A stretch of 64,000 nucleotides of DNA from Syngnathus acus. Lineage: Eukaryota > Chordata > Actinopteri > Syngnathiformes > Syngnathidae. This document shows, in pieces, positions 35,462 to 47,779 of this stretch (position 1 is its first letter; every line of letters starts with the position of its first letter). The translations under genes were made by a program, and so were the position numbers. A model generated the notes under the pieces. That model was given only the letters and a program-made list of their open reading frames with translations. It made no database searches and was not told the origin of the DNA. Location: contig NC_051095.1 in NCBI RefSeq assembly GCF_901709675.1, forward strand, positions 24,618,456-24,682,455, given 5' to 3'.

Positions 35462-36126
35462 ACTATAAATGTGCAATACATGCACAGAACCGTGTGGGAA
35501 TTGTTAATAAGGAATTAAGAAATGCAATGATGGTTGCTGTTTCATTTGGTGAATTGTGCACTTGAATTAATTTTGTCTGCACACCACCGTCCTTACAATC
35601 AAAGTACTGAATAATTATTGGGAAGATTTTTACGGCATCGTGATTGCTCCCATCGACAGATTTGGATGTGTTGGAGTGCTTCGGGTGCCACTTCAACAGA
35701 ATGAGCCGCCAGAACACCATGAACAATTGCCTCAGTCTTAGCACGGGCACAATTGACCTTTTTGGCAATGTCAGAATCGGGGAGGGTCTTTTTCAACAAT
35801 GAACTAGTGCTGTCCATAGATCGATAACTGTTATGATGTTTCATTGTGTGGAATGACCATGCAACCTTCACTGCATCCTCATTCCTTGGTTTTACAAAGT
35901 GCTCAGCTACAAAGTTACTCTTGCCTCGCACAGCTGTGTTGTGTTTCTTTGTGCCCAGGTGGCTTTTTAGATCCCTTCCACCTCCATTGGACAGCAAGAC
36001 ATATGTACCTGCTTTGCACACTGTGCACAAGGCTTCCCACTTGTCTCGACCCGGTCTGAAAGCGGGGACACTCGTAAATCGTCGGTAAACATACATTTGT
36101 GCTTCGGCATGTTGCTGGCGTACCAA
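35462..36126 (-). pseudogene. hAT-type transposase, truncated and frameshifted
   Basis: N-terminal part of a BED-finger, hAT-like transposase. Start MPKHKCMFTDDLR (36113-36075). After a frameshift: FRPGRDKWEALCTVCKAGTY with the zinc-binding CxxC, then HLGTKKH supplying the histidines (about 36060-35940). Then AWSFHTMKHHNSYRSMDSTS and ARAKTEAIVHGVLAAHSVEV (about 35870-35690). A second frameshift leads to DGSNHDAVKIFPIIIQYFD (about 35655-35600) and NETATIIAF, then a stop and aataaa. The remaining two thirds of the protein, including the hAT dimerisation end, are missing. Two frameshifts and truncation mean no active enzyme. Similar proteins are annotated as uncharacterised in fish genomes. Confidence 0.78.
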
Positions 36127-36449
36127 AAGTCGTCTATCTTCTGGTTATGAACAGGGCTGCCCACACCGACGCGGTTCAGTAATTACGTCATGCACAGCGC
36201 TGTGCGCAGTGTGCTAGTGCCTGTAAATTTAATGGCCCTATGAAGGTAATTTAAAAACCAGGACATTTCCTCACTTTCAAAGGATAACCCAGACACCTGG
36301 GGACAGGATGTGACATATCCCAGGAAATACGGATGATTAGTCACCCTATTAAAGATAAAATAACCAGGAAAATATAACGCTTATGCATGGTATCTTTGTT
36401 TTTTATTTATTTTTTATTTATTCCCATTTCATTTGCTTCAGATGGAAAC

Positions 36450-36512
36450 AGATGGTTCGATGTGACGACCCCTTAGGGGGAAAGCCGAAAGGAGAAGAAG
36501 AAGAAAATTAAT
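36450..36512 (+). mobile_element. SINE 3'-end fragment
   Basis: Contains gacgaccccttagggggaaa, then gccgaaaggagaagaag, a typical 3' end of fish tRNA-derived SINEs. No head upstream. Confidence 0.55.
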
Positions 36513-37812
36513 TGGGAGGAAAACAAAGATTAGATCGTATATCATTGACAAGTAGATTAAGTGAAGAATTGAAACATACTACAGATAAGAGGTTGATGCC
36601 ATGTCTGCAAGGAGAAGTCCAACATGCAAGAGTGACAACCAACTGTCTCTTTCCATTTCATGAAGCATGCAGCTTCAAGGTAAATACGCCTGGGTGTGTC
36701 CTCTTGGTTCATCCTTCGGTGTGGCAGGTAAGAATCGACATCACACTTTTTGACCCTTGGAAGTCACTCAGCCTGAATCCTGAAAAATGACATTTATGCA
36801 GAGGTCCAGGCTCTACGTACCATTTTCCTTTTATGTGATGCTGTCATGTCCTTCCATTTGGTCTGGGAATTAAACCAGTAGTGTAAATCCTCTTGTCCTT
36901 GGGCAGATGAGACAGCCAGATGCAGAGAGGAGAACACTTCTTGCCGGCACCACGTTAAACACCAGGTGCGATTCTGTGTCTCAATAAACAAAACATGCTG
37001 TGTACACCCGCAGGAGCTCAGAACAGGCCTGCTGCTTAATGTCCTCGGGATACAGACTGCCTTTTGGTCCACGCAACATCCCCCATTTACAACAATGACT
37101 AAAGATCCTAATAAAAAGCTGCTGTGCATGCTGTATAGTGTTTATTACTTCCAATATCACCACATTCATCATTGTAAAAGAAGTCTGCCTGACTCAATTT
37201 ATCCCTTTGGACATCATTCATTATTCACACCGGCTACTGAATAAAGCATTCAACCAAGTAAAGGTGACTCCTGTAGTTGCATTTTTTTTTCTCAGCTTGG
37301 GTCAAATCCTCCATATGGCTGCTACAAACAGCTTTTATTCTAAAAAGTAAAGATGTTTGTTGCTATGAAGGTTTAACACCAGTAACATAAAAGGAATTTT
37401 GAAAACTTACAAATCAGATCTAATTAAGACAATCATTCATGTACAGTACATCATCTCTCTTTCCACACATTCCTGCAGTACCCCTGTCATCCGAAATAAA
37501 TTTATTGTGACGTTGTATTTACAATCTCATACTGTACATAAACCAAAATGTCAGTACCATTTTTACTGTAACTTATTAAAATATGTCTTAAATTCTAACA
37601 AGGATATCACTTTTACAGGCACGATTCGATTACTTCAAAAGTACTTCAAACCTTTAATGCAGTACCTTGGACCTGTTATTGATTTACAGAAATAAATTGA
37701 GATTTTTTTTACATTATGTACTTGAGAAATTTAATATGGCCATAATCATCTTCTTGAATTTCCATGATGGATGTATACACAGCAAACCCTTGCCCTCCAA
37801 AAATTGTGAGTA
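36513..37812. other. Unclassified DNA
   Basis: No family recognised. Donor-like caggtaag at 36725-36732, without a convincing exon. Confidence 0.3.
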
Positions 37813-38393
37813 CCGTATTGGCCCGAATATAAGACGACCCTGATTATAAGACGACCGACTCTTTTTCAAAACTCAAGTTTGAAAAAAGACTTTTTGAACA
37901 CCAAATTTAATTTTTATACAGAAAATAATTACAGTACATCTGAAACAAATTATTATAACAATATATTCGAGAGAAAAAGTATGTTAGTTTGCCTCATTCA
38001 AAAACTGTCTATCACATCTTAATATCTGAACATTTAAATATGTAAACTAAAATGCAATCACATTTGTAAATGAATGGCTTCTGGTTTTTGAAATGTAAAT
38101 AAACCTACTGTTTCTCTATTTTCTGTTATCTCTTCTCTTATTTTCTTCTCTTTTCTTTCTTACCGCTATTTTTTTTTTTCTTCTTCGTGCTACCGCTATT
38201 TTTATTTTTATTTTTTTGTGACAGGGGTTCGCTTTGGCCTGGGGAGGTAAGTTCAGCATTCACTTTAAAGATATCTGGCGCCATCTAGCGTTGTGAATGG
38301 GTATAATGTCTAGACCCCGAATGTAAGACGACCCCCACTTTTTCAGTCTTATTTCAATGCAAAAAACACCGTCTTATATTCGGGCCAATACGG
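37813..38393. mobile_element. TIR MITE, 'GTATTGGCCCGAATATAAGAC' family (copy 3)
   Basis: TA-flanked and full length: ccgtattggcccgaatataa ... ttcgggccaatacgg. Inverted relative to 9796-10438, with the same interior order (reading backwards). A pyrimidine-rich expansion lies at 38110-38215. Confidence 0.9.
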
Positions 38394-39422
38394 TAATTGA
38401 TATTGTTCTAAAAATGTTTAGAATTGACTACATTAATGATTTGAAATGTAGGTATACCAGCAAGTAATATCATTTCAAACTCATAACTTCAGGATACCCT
38501 TAAAAATGACACTTTGTCGGTAATTGGATTTTTTAAAATAAGCACCAGAAGTGTGCATGTATGCTGCCGTAGCAACTTTTTCTGCCATTATTGGAGACTC
38601 CTGAAAACTCTGAGACTCTCTCCAGAGCAGATTTTCATCCCTGAGCATCTAGAGGGCTTGCACAATAATCTATAAACAACCGATCTAACAGAGTACAGGA
38701 AATGATTGCCCTGATAAAAGTGCGTTGCCCAACAACTAATGTGAACACATTTTATAATGCCATTTGATAATGAGCATCTCTAATTGGCAGAGAGAAGTTT
38801 CTGACAAGCAGCGACGCAGCATGCTGAATGAAATTCAACTTTGTCAGTGTGACAGACAATTTTGGCTAATGAAATCATTATTTTTGCTCAGATGACTGAC
38901 AGCAAAGAGACATCTTTACCTAACTGTGTGACTTTTATATTATTCATTTTGTCAACATTTATGTTGTTTTGTGTTTTGCCATTTGATTTAAATTTTATTT
39001 ATTTTTTTCCCCAAAATGGATGGGCTACTTTATTGTTTCTCATTCACCACTGTAATGAGAAACTCACTGCTGAAACAACAGTTGATTGATGGAATCTTAT
39101 GTAACATAACTACACAAATACAAGATTTTGACCTTCTGCTGAAGTTCGAAGAACAGCTTGTTGACTGATTAGAGAAGCTTGAGTCCTTTGAAACAGTTAC
39201 ATTGTTGTGAATCCCTTCATCGAGATGAACATGGACAAGATTGCATTACAAAATGTCCACCTATTGCACAGAACATTCATAATAAAATAAATGCTTCCTA
39301 GATTTAAGTAATTAGCAACAGAATAAGAAGATATACACCTATAAAATATGAAATGTTGGTATCTTCTGCTTTAACATACAATGCTGCAGTCTATTTAGAA
39401 TCTAAATAACTATCTAAATTTT
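38394..39422. other. Unclassified DNA
   Basis: Nothing recognised. Confidence 0.3.
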
Positions 39423-39485
39423 AGATAGATACTTTATTGATGCCCGGGGGAAAATTTGGGTTTCCAGCAGCATTCATACAACAGA
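39423..39485 (-). mobile_element. LINE 3' terminus with short TATC tail
   Basis: tagatagatactttattgat followed by cccgggggaaaattt, the same ending as 18469 on the minus strand. Flanks up to 39986 show nothing else. Confidence 0.5.
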
Positions 39486-39986
39486 GTGAGGATGTAAAAG
39501 AGGCAGCCTTTTCTAGAAGCCTATTGAGTTGCGCTCATGTCATCAGTATGTCTTATTCCTTTTGTACAAGGTCATCATTAATTGCTGGCCAGAGGAGCTT
39601 TGGCATTAATCATTAAACATTTACAGAGCTTGAACATGCATCCATGAAGTTACACCAGCCTAGCGGATTTTAGGTGTTGAATTGACTGCCCCTAGTGTTA
39701 TCATCACCCTTCACTAATTCTATCCGGCTTCGTCTTAGATCACTCTTTTACGTTCATCTCCATTCCTCCCCTTTGTCATCAAGTCTCTCCTTCCCCTAAC
39801 CTCTCACTCTACGCTCTCTCTCTTGACATTTAGATCAATATCGGTGTAAGGCCGCATGTTCCCCCCTGTAACCTTCTGCTAGCCGGTGCTTTCACTCACT
39901 CAGTGTGTTTAGACTGCTAAAATTAGACACACCTGTCGGCATGCACAGATGAAGACACATGACAGAGGCATGCAGAGAGCTTAGAC

Positions 39987-40188
39987 CAGGTGTCACCAAT
40001 TCTGGTCCTCAAGGGCTCCTATGCAGCCTGTTCTAGGTGCAGTCCTACTGCAAGACACCTGATTTAAATGATCAGCTAATCAGCAAACTCTGTTAAGCCT
40101 GATAACAATCCTGATTATTTAAATCAGTGGGGATGCATCTAAAACAGGCTGGATCGGCGCCCTTGAGTACTGGAATCGGTGACCCCTG
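39987..40188. mobile_element. hAT foldback MITE (copy 3), diverged
   Basis: caggtgtcaccaattctggt ... ggtgacccctg, same interior as 2064 and 26387. Flanks gcttagac / gcttacac (39979-39986 / 40189-40196) are a target duplication with one mismatch. Confidence 0.88.
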
Positions 40189-40196
40189 GCTTACAC

Positions 40197-43100
40197 TGAT
40201 CTCACTCGACTCATAGATGCTTTTTGCGTCTTGCCTTGCCTGGCTAGATCGGAGTATCTTTTGGCTTTTCTTGCTCCCCCACCAACCTTTGTATCAAATC
40301 CTTCATCACCTTGTTATTGCTGCTTGTTTTTCTTTTTCTCTCATTCGCTTAAAGCTGACGTACCACCACCAATATATCACTCGACAGGTCTAATCCACAC
40401 ACGCTCATCCCTGTGGCAAGAAAATTAAGGTGTCTTGGTTTTAAACTATGCATTAACTATGCAATGAGTTTTCTTGCATTCTGGTTGTTGTTTGGGTATG
40501 AATTGAGCATAACAAAGACAAACTAGTTTTTGTGTCACAGCTGAAATTCTGCATTAGTCATTCGAGCATGTGAGCCAAACAAAGAGCAAGATTATCATCA
40601 AATCTTCTGCAACAACACAGACGTTTCCTTTATAATAACGTTCCACAATTCCACAAAGCCACTGAGTTGGAAGCGCCACACTCCTTTGTGATGAGATCCT
40701 CAAGTGCAGGACGTGATCAGAGTGAATATTATTCCCTTTGGAATGAAAAAAACATGTTTTATCCTTCCAAGTTTTTTTTAATAGCTGAGCAAGGGGTACT
40801 TTTTCTGATGGTATTGAGGCAAAAATAGAAAACTGAGCTTGGTTTCAATTAAAGTGGGCTGTTGGAGCTCAACCACGATCAGCTCCAGGAGGCAATTTTA
40901 TCTTTTAGTTTGTGTCAAAGTTTATCCGTTAAATCTCCATCTTGCAGGCACAGCATATTAATTTCCTTTATGAATGTGGCAGACATTTTCAGTGTTGTTC
41001 GGCTGAATGAAAACGATTTAAAATCTAAATTATTGTGTCTGTGGAAAGAGATACCACAACAAAAAATATTAATTGGAGACTAGCTTTTGACTCTTCTTGT
41101 GCATTATAGTCTTCTAAAATTAACTCAAAAGACAGGAGTCCATCTCTGCGTTTTGGAGTCGATTGCCTTACCCTAAAGCATACTTCCCACTTGTTGTTTT
41201 AACCTGTGCGAGCCTACTCATCTAGTATTCAAATTTATTTCCAATGCCACAGGACACGATATGGTTTCAGAAAGCAAAACAAACCGAAAATTCGAACAAC
41301 ATTTCTGTTGGAAAAAAAAGGTTCGCTACAGAAATGAGCTCAATCTCAGTCTTCTAAATTAATTCTCCTCTATAAGTCCCCTCAACCTGTTTGAAACTCC
41401 AAACCCCAGTGCCAATGAACTGTACATCTAGTCTTAAATCATGTTTCCCCTGAGACATGCCTATTGGAGAGGCAGTGGGTTATACAATGCAATTTAATTA
41501 TCCTGCACTCAAGCCGAAGTCATTTTTCTGAGTCATTGCCGTCAGTGGCAGACGTTCCAGCAGGGAGGGATATGGCATTGATTAACCACCAGTTTTTGAG
41601 GTGCTTGGTCACATCGTACATTTGTGAGAAGTACACAGGCGAATTGTATCCAACTAGAATCAAGTTATCCCCATGGCCATTGCCCCAGAAATGACCTCTA
41701 GCATACTAAATATATGAGTGATTTTTCCATTCAAAGCATCTCCGTGACCTTAACGTCTTTTTCAATTGCATCACATTACAGGAGCTCTCACTGTTATGGT
41801 CGCCGGAATGCATCTAACCGTACATCAACATGACATGATGGCTCGCAGTCAGGAGACGAAGTTGTCTTCAGGCCAAGTTGCCCTTCCAGCAAAAAAACAC
41901 ATACACACTCAGTTTAATTGCAAGAATTTTATGTTGACTACTTTCCCTGAGGCTAATGTTAACCTCCACCCCTGGTGGTGGCTGCAATACATACAATTGA
42001 AAGCTTTAAGTAAGAAAATCGGTAGCTTCTGAAGCGTTTTATAGTTTCATTTACGATGGTATTGATCGGAAAATTGATTTATGTTTGAGAGCTTTGGGTC
42101 ACTCACACGAGTGCCTAATGTTCTGTTTTGAAGTAATCATTTAGCAAATTTCCTTCACATAAGTTGTTGCATTATTCTGTGAAAATATCTCATTGGTTAA
42201 TAATGTTTACACAATTCACTCATGCAATTTTTGGGCAGTCCTGTCTCGTGGAAGGGGCACTACTGGCCAGGTGATGGCCCTATATACTGCTGATTTTGTT
42301 GCAGTGATGACTAGGGACGGAACTATTTGCCTTGAGTCTAAAAAATAAAACAAGCTTGAATTGCAGTGCTTGCCAGTTTCACAAAAACTGCATAGATTGT
42401 GTTTTCTATTGTTCAATGCATCTTACACTATGTTGTTTCAACAAGTTGATATTTGCAAATCTTTTTTTCTGGTTATTTTGATAATATGTGGTCTTTTTCA
42501 TAATATTATTGCTTGATGCTGTAACCAGTTTGCTTTTTCTTTTTCTTAAGCTTCTGAAAACGCAAACTGCAAACTTTAGTGTCGCCACTAAATGCAGCTC
42601 CTCTTACTTTTCTTGCTCTGACAGTGCGTCAGACAGTGTAGTCGGGTGGTAAATTGAAAACGGCAGATCTTCACCCGGCCTCGCTGCCAACACATGGTCA
42701 GAGAACCCAGTTATGATGTCACTATTCAGAATACTCACGGACACAATTTCAGAAAGTGAGGGGTCTTTTTGGGAAGAAATTCATGACAATCTGGCCCGCC
42801 CACTTTTGGAATTTGCTTCCTGTTTTTTTTTTCCCCCTCCCATCTAAGCCTGTTAACGTCACAGGAGGCAGGCAAGAAACCATTCTAATGCGTATTGTTT
42901 CCTGGCTTGGTTTGTCACCTTCTGTTGTCACCAATTGTCTCAAATGGTGATTAACTGTCATCAAAATGTAGATGCACATCCCTACTCTTGTTCACTTCAA
43001 CCTGTGTAAAGCACAACCAAAATTCAAGATATTGTGCAGATTATTTCTTAACATTTTCTTTACAACGGGAGAAATGTGCAAATACGCAAAAAACTTTGGT

Positions 43101-43545
43101 GGCGATTGGTCATAGTTTTCGAACGTTGAAGATGCTAAAGTTGTTACAGTTTCATAGTCAGACAGCCCTCGTTCGCTGCGATGGCTTGTCGAGGTAGAAT
43201 TAGCATTTGACGACTAATCAGACACGATCAGTAAGGTTAGCAGAACAATTTAAGCTTCTTGCCAGCCAGACCTCTGCGTCACAGACACCTGCCATCAATC
43301 AGCAGCCAAAAATCTGAGCTCACCGCTGACCGCATTAGCCTGCCACCACCAGTGAGCCAAACCCACCAATTGGGTGATGCGTATTTCTGAGGCGGGGCAA
43401 ACCTGAGCAAACAGGTAGTTTGAATATTGGCAATATTCTGTTCTTAAAAGCCATATCAATGCACACAAAAAAAACACAACTATGCTCTTATTCTGGTCTT
43501 TAAAACCAGAAAGCGACGAACCCAAATATTTCAGCATGTACATCA
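40197..43545. other. Unclassified unique-looking DNA
   Basis: The longest stretch without a recognised repeat. Frames at 40862-41083, 41464-41694 and 41766-42032 carry no domain I know. Confidence 0.35.
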
Positions 43546-43861
43546 CAGGTGTCAAACTCAAGGCCCGGGGGCCAGATACGGCCCACCACATCATTTTATG
43601 TGGCCCGCGAAGACAAATTGTGCATCAAATTCGTGTCATTACTAGAATTGCAAATTGTCTTCACTTTTAATAATATCTTTTTTTTTAACTATTTGACCAG
43701 TTTTTACTCGTCTGATTTGAAAACAAGTTATTTGTTTTGTAGCTTTTACTGTATATAATATGAGGTGCTCATACAAATGTTGGGTTGACAGTCATAATGG
43801 CCCTCCGAAAGAAGCTATGACTACAATGCGGCCCGCGAAAAAAATGAGTTTGACACCCCTG
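43546..43861. mobile_element. hAT MITE ('TGTCAAACTCA' family)
   Basis: caggtgtcaaactcaaggcc ... gagtttgacacccctg with tgtggcccgcgaagac and aatggccctccgaaa blocks. No clear 8-bp target duplication. Sister copies at 55492 and 27700. Confidence 0.85.
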
Positions 43862-44345
43862 ACTATCGAATTGTGGTTGAGTTAAGAAGTATGGTTTGTG
43901 TTATGAGGACATAGCTGCTAACAATAGTTGTTAGCTGCCAACTGACAAACTGCTATCTATACATGTGGCAAAGGGCTTTGTACATGAAGATGCCATTTCT
44001 TTTAATAAAATAATAAATTGTGACCATATATAGATGGAGGCCATGGTGACTGCTAATTTTGGCCTCAAGCAAAATTTGATCATTTCTCACGGTAAACGAG
44101 CTCTTTCACGAATGTGACCCAGCAATGGCACCTTGGTTCATATTTACTGATCCATCCTTCCGTTCATCCACTGTATGCAAAGGTATATTGTAGCAATATA
44201 CATTTTTTCCTCTTTAGCATATTTGAATCCAAAAGGAATTAAAAGTACAAGTTAAATTAATTAAGTAATTTGGTAACAGTTTATTGGAATTACGACCCAA
44301 CCTTGCACGTCAACATACTGCTGCAGCTAGACTGGACAGCAGGCA
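43862..44345. other. Unclassified DNA
   Basis: Nothing recognised. Confidence 0.3.
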
Positions 44346-44353
44346 ATTTCATT

Positions 44354-44647
44354 CAGAGGCGTAGCCAAGCCGGGGCGAGCCGGGGCGGCGCCCCGGTTAG
44401 GACTCCCTGCGCCCCGGTTGGAAAAAAAAAAATAAAAATCGAGCTTTTTCGATTCTTCATTTTCATGCCGTTTTTTTCTTTCGGTCTTGCGGCAATGTGC
44501 TTGCGCTATTCTATGTGCGCGATGTTATCCATTCACCGTTTGCCTCCCGGACGTTGTTTTAGCGATCAGCGAACGGCGTGGGTGATGTTCGATTTTTTTT
44601 CCTGTGGGCGTGCGCCCCTACTGGAAAAATTCCTGGCTACGCCTCTG
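44354..44647. mobile_element. hAT MITE ('CAGAGGCGTAGCC' family)
   Basis: Termini cagaggcgtagcca and ggctacgcctctg. Perfect 8-bp target duplication atttcatt at 44346-44353 and 44648-44655. A GC-rich block with ggcgccccgg repeats lies near the left end. No coding. Confidence 0.93.
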
Positions 44648-44681
44648 ATTTCATTCATATTCATATGGAATGAAAGGCAGC

Positions 44682-45062
44682 TGTCATGAATGAGTGAAGC
44701 AGGGGCAACCAAATGCAACTTGGACCAGGGTTTATTGAAGGGAAGGGAAGTGGGCAAACAAAGACACAAGCGGGACAGACTCACAGACAGCAGACAGGCA
44801 AACAGAAGTCCACTCGGACACGGAACAGATTCTGCCCGTGAGACTCCACACAAGACCAGGGGGAAAATGAACGAGCAGGACAGGAACACAAGGCGCCGAC
44901 ACAGATGGGAGACAACAGGAGACACCGCCGACGAGAAACACACGGGCAGGGTTTAAATACATGAGACAACAAGAGGGATCAGGTGACTGACACATTCATT
45001 ATCATGAAGGGGTGTGGCTGAAGGAAGTTGCCGGCCGAGCGTCCTCTGGCACGGGCGTGACA
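44682..45062 (-). mobile_element. Solo LTR of an LTR retrotransposon
   Basis: On the minus strand it begins tgtcacgcccgtgcc and ends tcattcatgaca, with inverted tgtca/tgaca ends. It has a TATA-like tatttaaa (44959-44952) and the polyadenylation signal aataaa (44736-44731), in the right order for U3-R-U5. A perfect 5-bp duplication gcagc flanks it (44677-44681 and 45063-45067). No gag or pol on either side, so the internal part was probably lost by LTR-LTR recombination. The start matches fish Gypsy-like LTRs. Confidence 0.9.
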
Positions 45063-45489
45063 GCAGCTCCATGATATACTGGTAAAATTCCAGCAACAGC
45101 AAAGACAAGCAAATATACCGTAATTTTTGGACTATAAATCGCGTTTTTTTTCATAGTTTGGGTGGGGGGGCGACTTATAATAAGGAACGACTTATATGTG
45201 TTTTTTTTCAAAAATCTTCCCCCCCAAAAAAAAGTGAAACCGCGATAAACGAACCGCGATGTAGCAAGGGATTACTGTAATTTGAATTTCAAGTGACGTC
45301 AGCAGCACGACACGGCGTGGCGCGGCGGTTGTTTACATAAAGGACAAAGATTGATCACGGGATGACGAAGATGACGAAGGGCCCCACGTACTACCTGCAT
45401 CATTAGCGGCTTTGTTTCTAAGTGACGCGGCGGACGAAGAGTTTGAAGGATTTAAGGATTTGGAGTGACACAGAAGGTTTGAAAAACTA

Positions 45490-45800
45490 TTATGGCTTTT
45501 ACCCACGTCTGGTCCTACTCCCCGGAGCTCTCTTTCACCTCCGTGGATTGAAGTCGGGGGCCGGCGCTCGGCCGGGTGGCTGTCCAGGGACGGTGGATGG
45601 GGCTCGGACATGGCTTTTACGCACGCCCGGTCCTACTCTACCGAGCTCTCTTTCACCTCCGTGGATGGAAGTCGAGGGCCGGCGCTCGGCCGGGCGGCTG
45701 TCCGGGGACGGTGGATGGGGCTCGGTCATGGCTTTTACGCACGCCCGGTCCTATTCTATGGAGCTCTCTTCCACTTCCGTGGCTGGAAGTCCACGCCGCC
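45490..45800. repeat. 119-bp GC-rich minisatellite, about 2.6 units
   Basis: atggcttttac recurs at about 45491, 45610 and 45728. Units contain gagctctctttcacctccgt and ggccggcgctcggccgggc blocks. The frames on both strands through it are periodic by-products. Confidence 0.9.
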
Positions 45801-46188
45801 ACACGCCTAGAAGTTTGTTTTGTTAAATAAAGAGCCGTTTACCAAACCCACGTCTTTCCTTGAACTTTGTTAACACTACAATATAGTTATATAGTAGATC
45901 TGTGGAATAACGACGAGGCTGACGTCAGGGCGCACGCGCGGCGTTGTTGACGACGGACGAGGAATTTGATCGATGGATTTAATGATTTAGAGTGCACAGA
46001 TGGTTTGATAACATTATTGCTTATATAATAGTTATTTGATATCTAATTTATATATCGTTATATGGGCCTGTGGAATATTTTGAAGCGCAAGTGCCGTCAG
46101 CGGCGCGCACGCATTGTTGACAAAGGACGATCGATGGATTTAATGAATTGGAGTGACACAGATGGTTTTATAACGTGTTATTTATGTA

Positions 46189-47524
46189 CCGTATTTTCCG
46201 CCCTAAAAGGCGCACCTAAAAACCTAAAATTTTCTCAAAAGCCGACAGTGCGCCTTATAGGCCAGTGCGCCTTATATATGGATCAACTGATGAATTTGTT
46301 GATCCATACTGGTTGTACACAGTGCTCTGCCAAAATGTTTCAGTACGTTTTAGTACGACTAATAAATTACAAGGTCGCATCGCTTCCCAGCATTACGGCA
46401 ACTGTAGTCAGGGGGCGTCACCGAATAGCTGTTGTACCCGCGAGGCTATTTCCTGTCAAAATAGGCTGCTCTGTTAATGTTTCGAGTAAATCTACGGATC
46501 GATATGGAAGGGAAACATAGGTAAGTAGTACCAATGCGTTAGATCGAACTTTAGTCAGTTCCGATCATTTTATAGGAGATCGTTTGAGAAACGCGATTGT
46601 TTACACTTTGCTGAGGCTCATGGGAGATTGCGAGGTGAGGCTCGTGAGACTTTGCGGATGGCTAATGCTATTGCGATAGCTGCTATACGTACCAGGCTAT
46701 TTCATGCCAAAATAGGCTGCTCTGTTAATGTTTCGAGTAAATCTACGGATCGATATGGAAGGGAAACATAGGTAAGTAGTACCAATGCGTTGGATCGAAC
46801 TTTAGTCAGTTCCGATCATTTTATAGGAGATCGTTTGAGAAACGCGATTGTTTACACTTTGCTGAGGCTCATGGGAGATTGCGAGGTGAGGCTCGTGAGA
46901 CTTTGCGGATGGCTAATGCTATTGCGATAGCTGCTATACGTACCAGGCTATTTCATGTCAAAATAGGCTGCTCTGTTAATGTTTCGAGTAAATCTACGGA
47001 TCGATATGGAAGGGAAACATAGGTAAGTAGTACCAATGCGTTGGATCGAACTTTAGTCAGTTCCGATCATTTTATAGGAGATCGTTTGAGAAACGCGATT
47101 GTTTACACTTCGCTGAGGCTCGTGAGACTTTGCGGATGGCTAATGCTATTGCGATAGCTGCTATACGTACCAGGCTATTTCATGTCAAAATAGGCTGCTC
47201 TGTTAATGTTTCGAGTAAATCTACGGATCGATATGGAAGGGAAACATAGGTAAGTAGTACCAATGCGTTAGATCGAACTTTAGTCAGTTCTGATCATTTT
47301 ATAGGAGATCGTTTGAGAAACGCGATTGTTTACAGAGGGCTCGTTGGTTATTGGCTAGTGGATGCATACCGCAACCCTAGTCAACCTCAGTTTGATGCAG
47401 TATAGCTTCTATTTTATGCGCCTTATAAGCCGGTGCGCCTTATATATGGACAAAGTTTTAAAATGGGCCGTTCATTGAAGGTGCGCCTTATAACCCGGTG
47501 CGCCTTTTAGGGCGGAAAATACGG
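46189..47524. mobile_element. GGCGC-box MITE with 251-bp internal repeats (copy B)
   Basis: TA-flanked, inverted relative to 7799-9153. cgcgattgtttac ends at 46604, 46855, 47106 and 47333: spacings of 251, 251 and 227 bp, the last from a 24-bp deletion. Ends carry ggcgcacc/gtgcgcc box arrays. Confidence 0.9.
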
Positions 47525-47779
47525 TAATAGTTTTTTGAATAACTCTGAATTTTACGTCAGGGCCGTTCTCAGCTCTTCGTTTGTGTTTATGTCACGTTAG
47601 CATACCTATCGTTTGGCCTGTTGTTGCTCGTTCATGACTGTTCTTGGTGTTGGATTTTGTCGAATAAATTGCGACTTATACTCCGGACCGACTTATATAT
47701 GGGTTTTTTTCACATTTTTGGGCATTTTATGGCTGATGCGACTTGTACTCCGGAGCGACTTATAGTCCGAAAATTACGG

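Larger units (their letters stand above)
45118..47779. mobile_element. TIR DNA transposon, 'GCGACTTATA' family, with nested MITE
   Basis: TA-flanked. Left ccgtaatttttggactataa, right cttatagtccgaaaattacgg. Gcgacttata-type boxes occur at 45169-45195 and 47667-47765, presumably subterminal binding sites. The interior has a Tigger-like right end (to 45277), a 119-bp minisatellite, repeated gatttaatgatt blocks, and the GGCGC MITE at 46189-47524. No transposase frame. Confidence 0.82.

Noticed and set aside
45333-45830. Overlapping Gly/Pro/Arg-rich frames on both strands
   Set aside because: They follow the 119-bp minisatellite period and are open on both strands, a composition effect.
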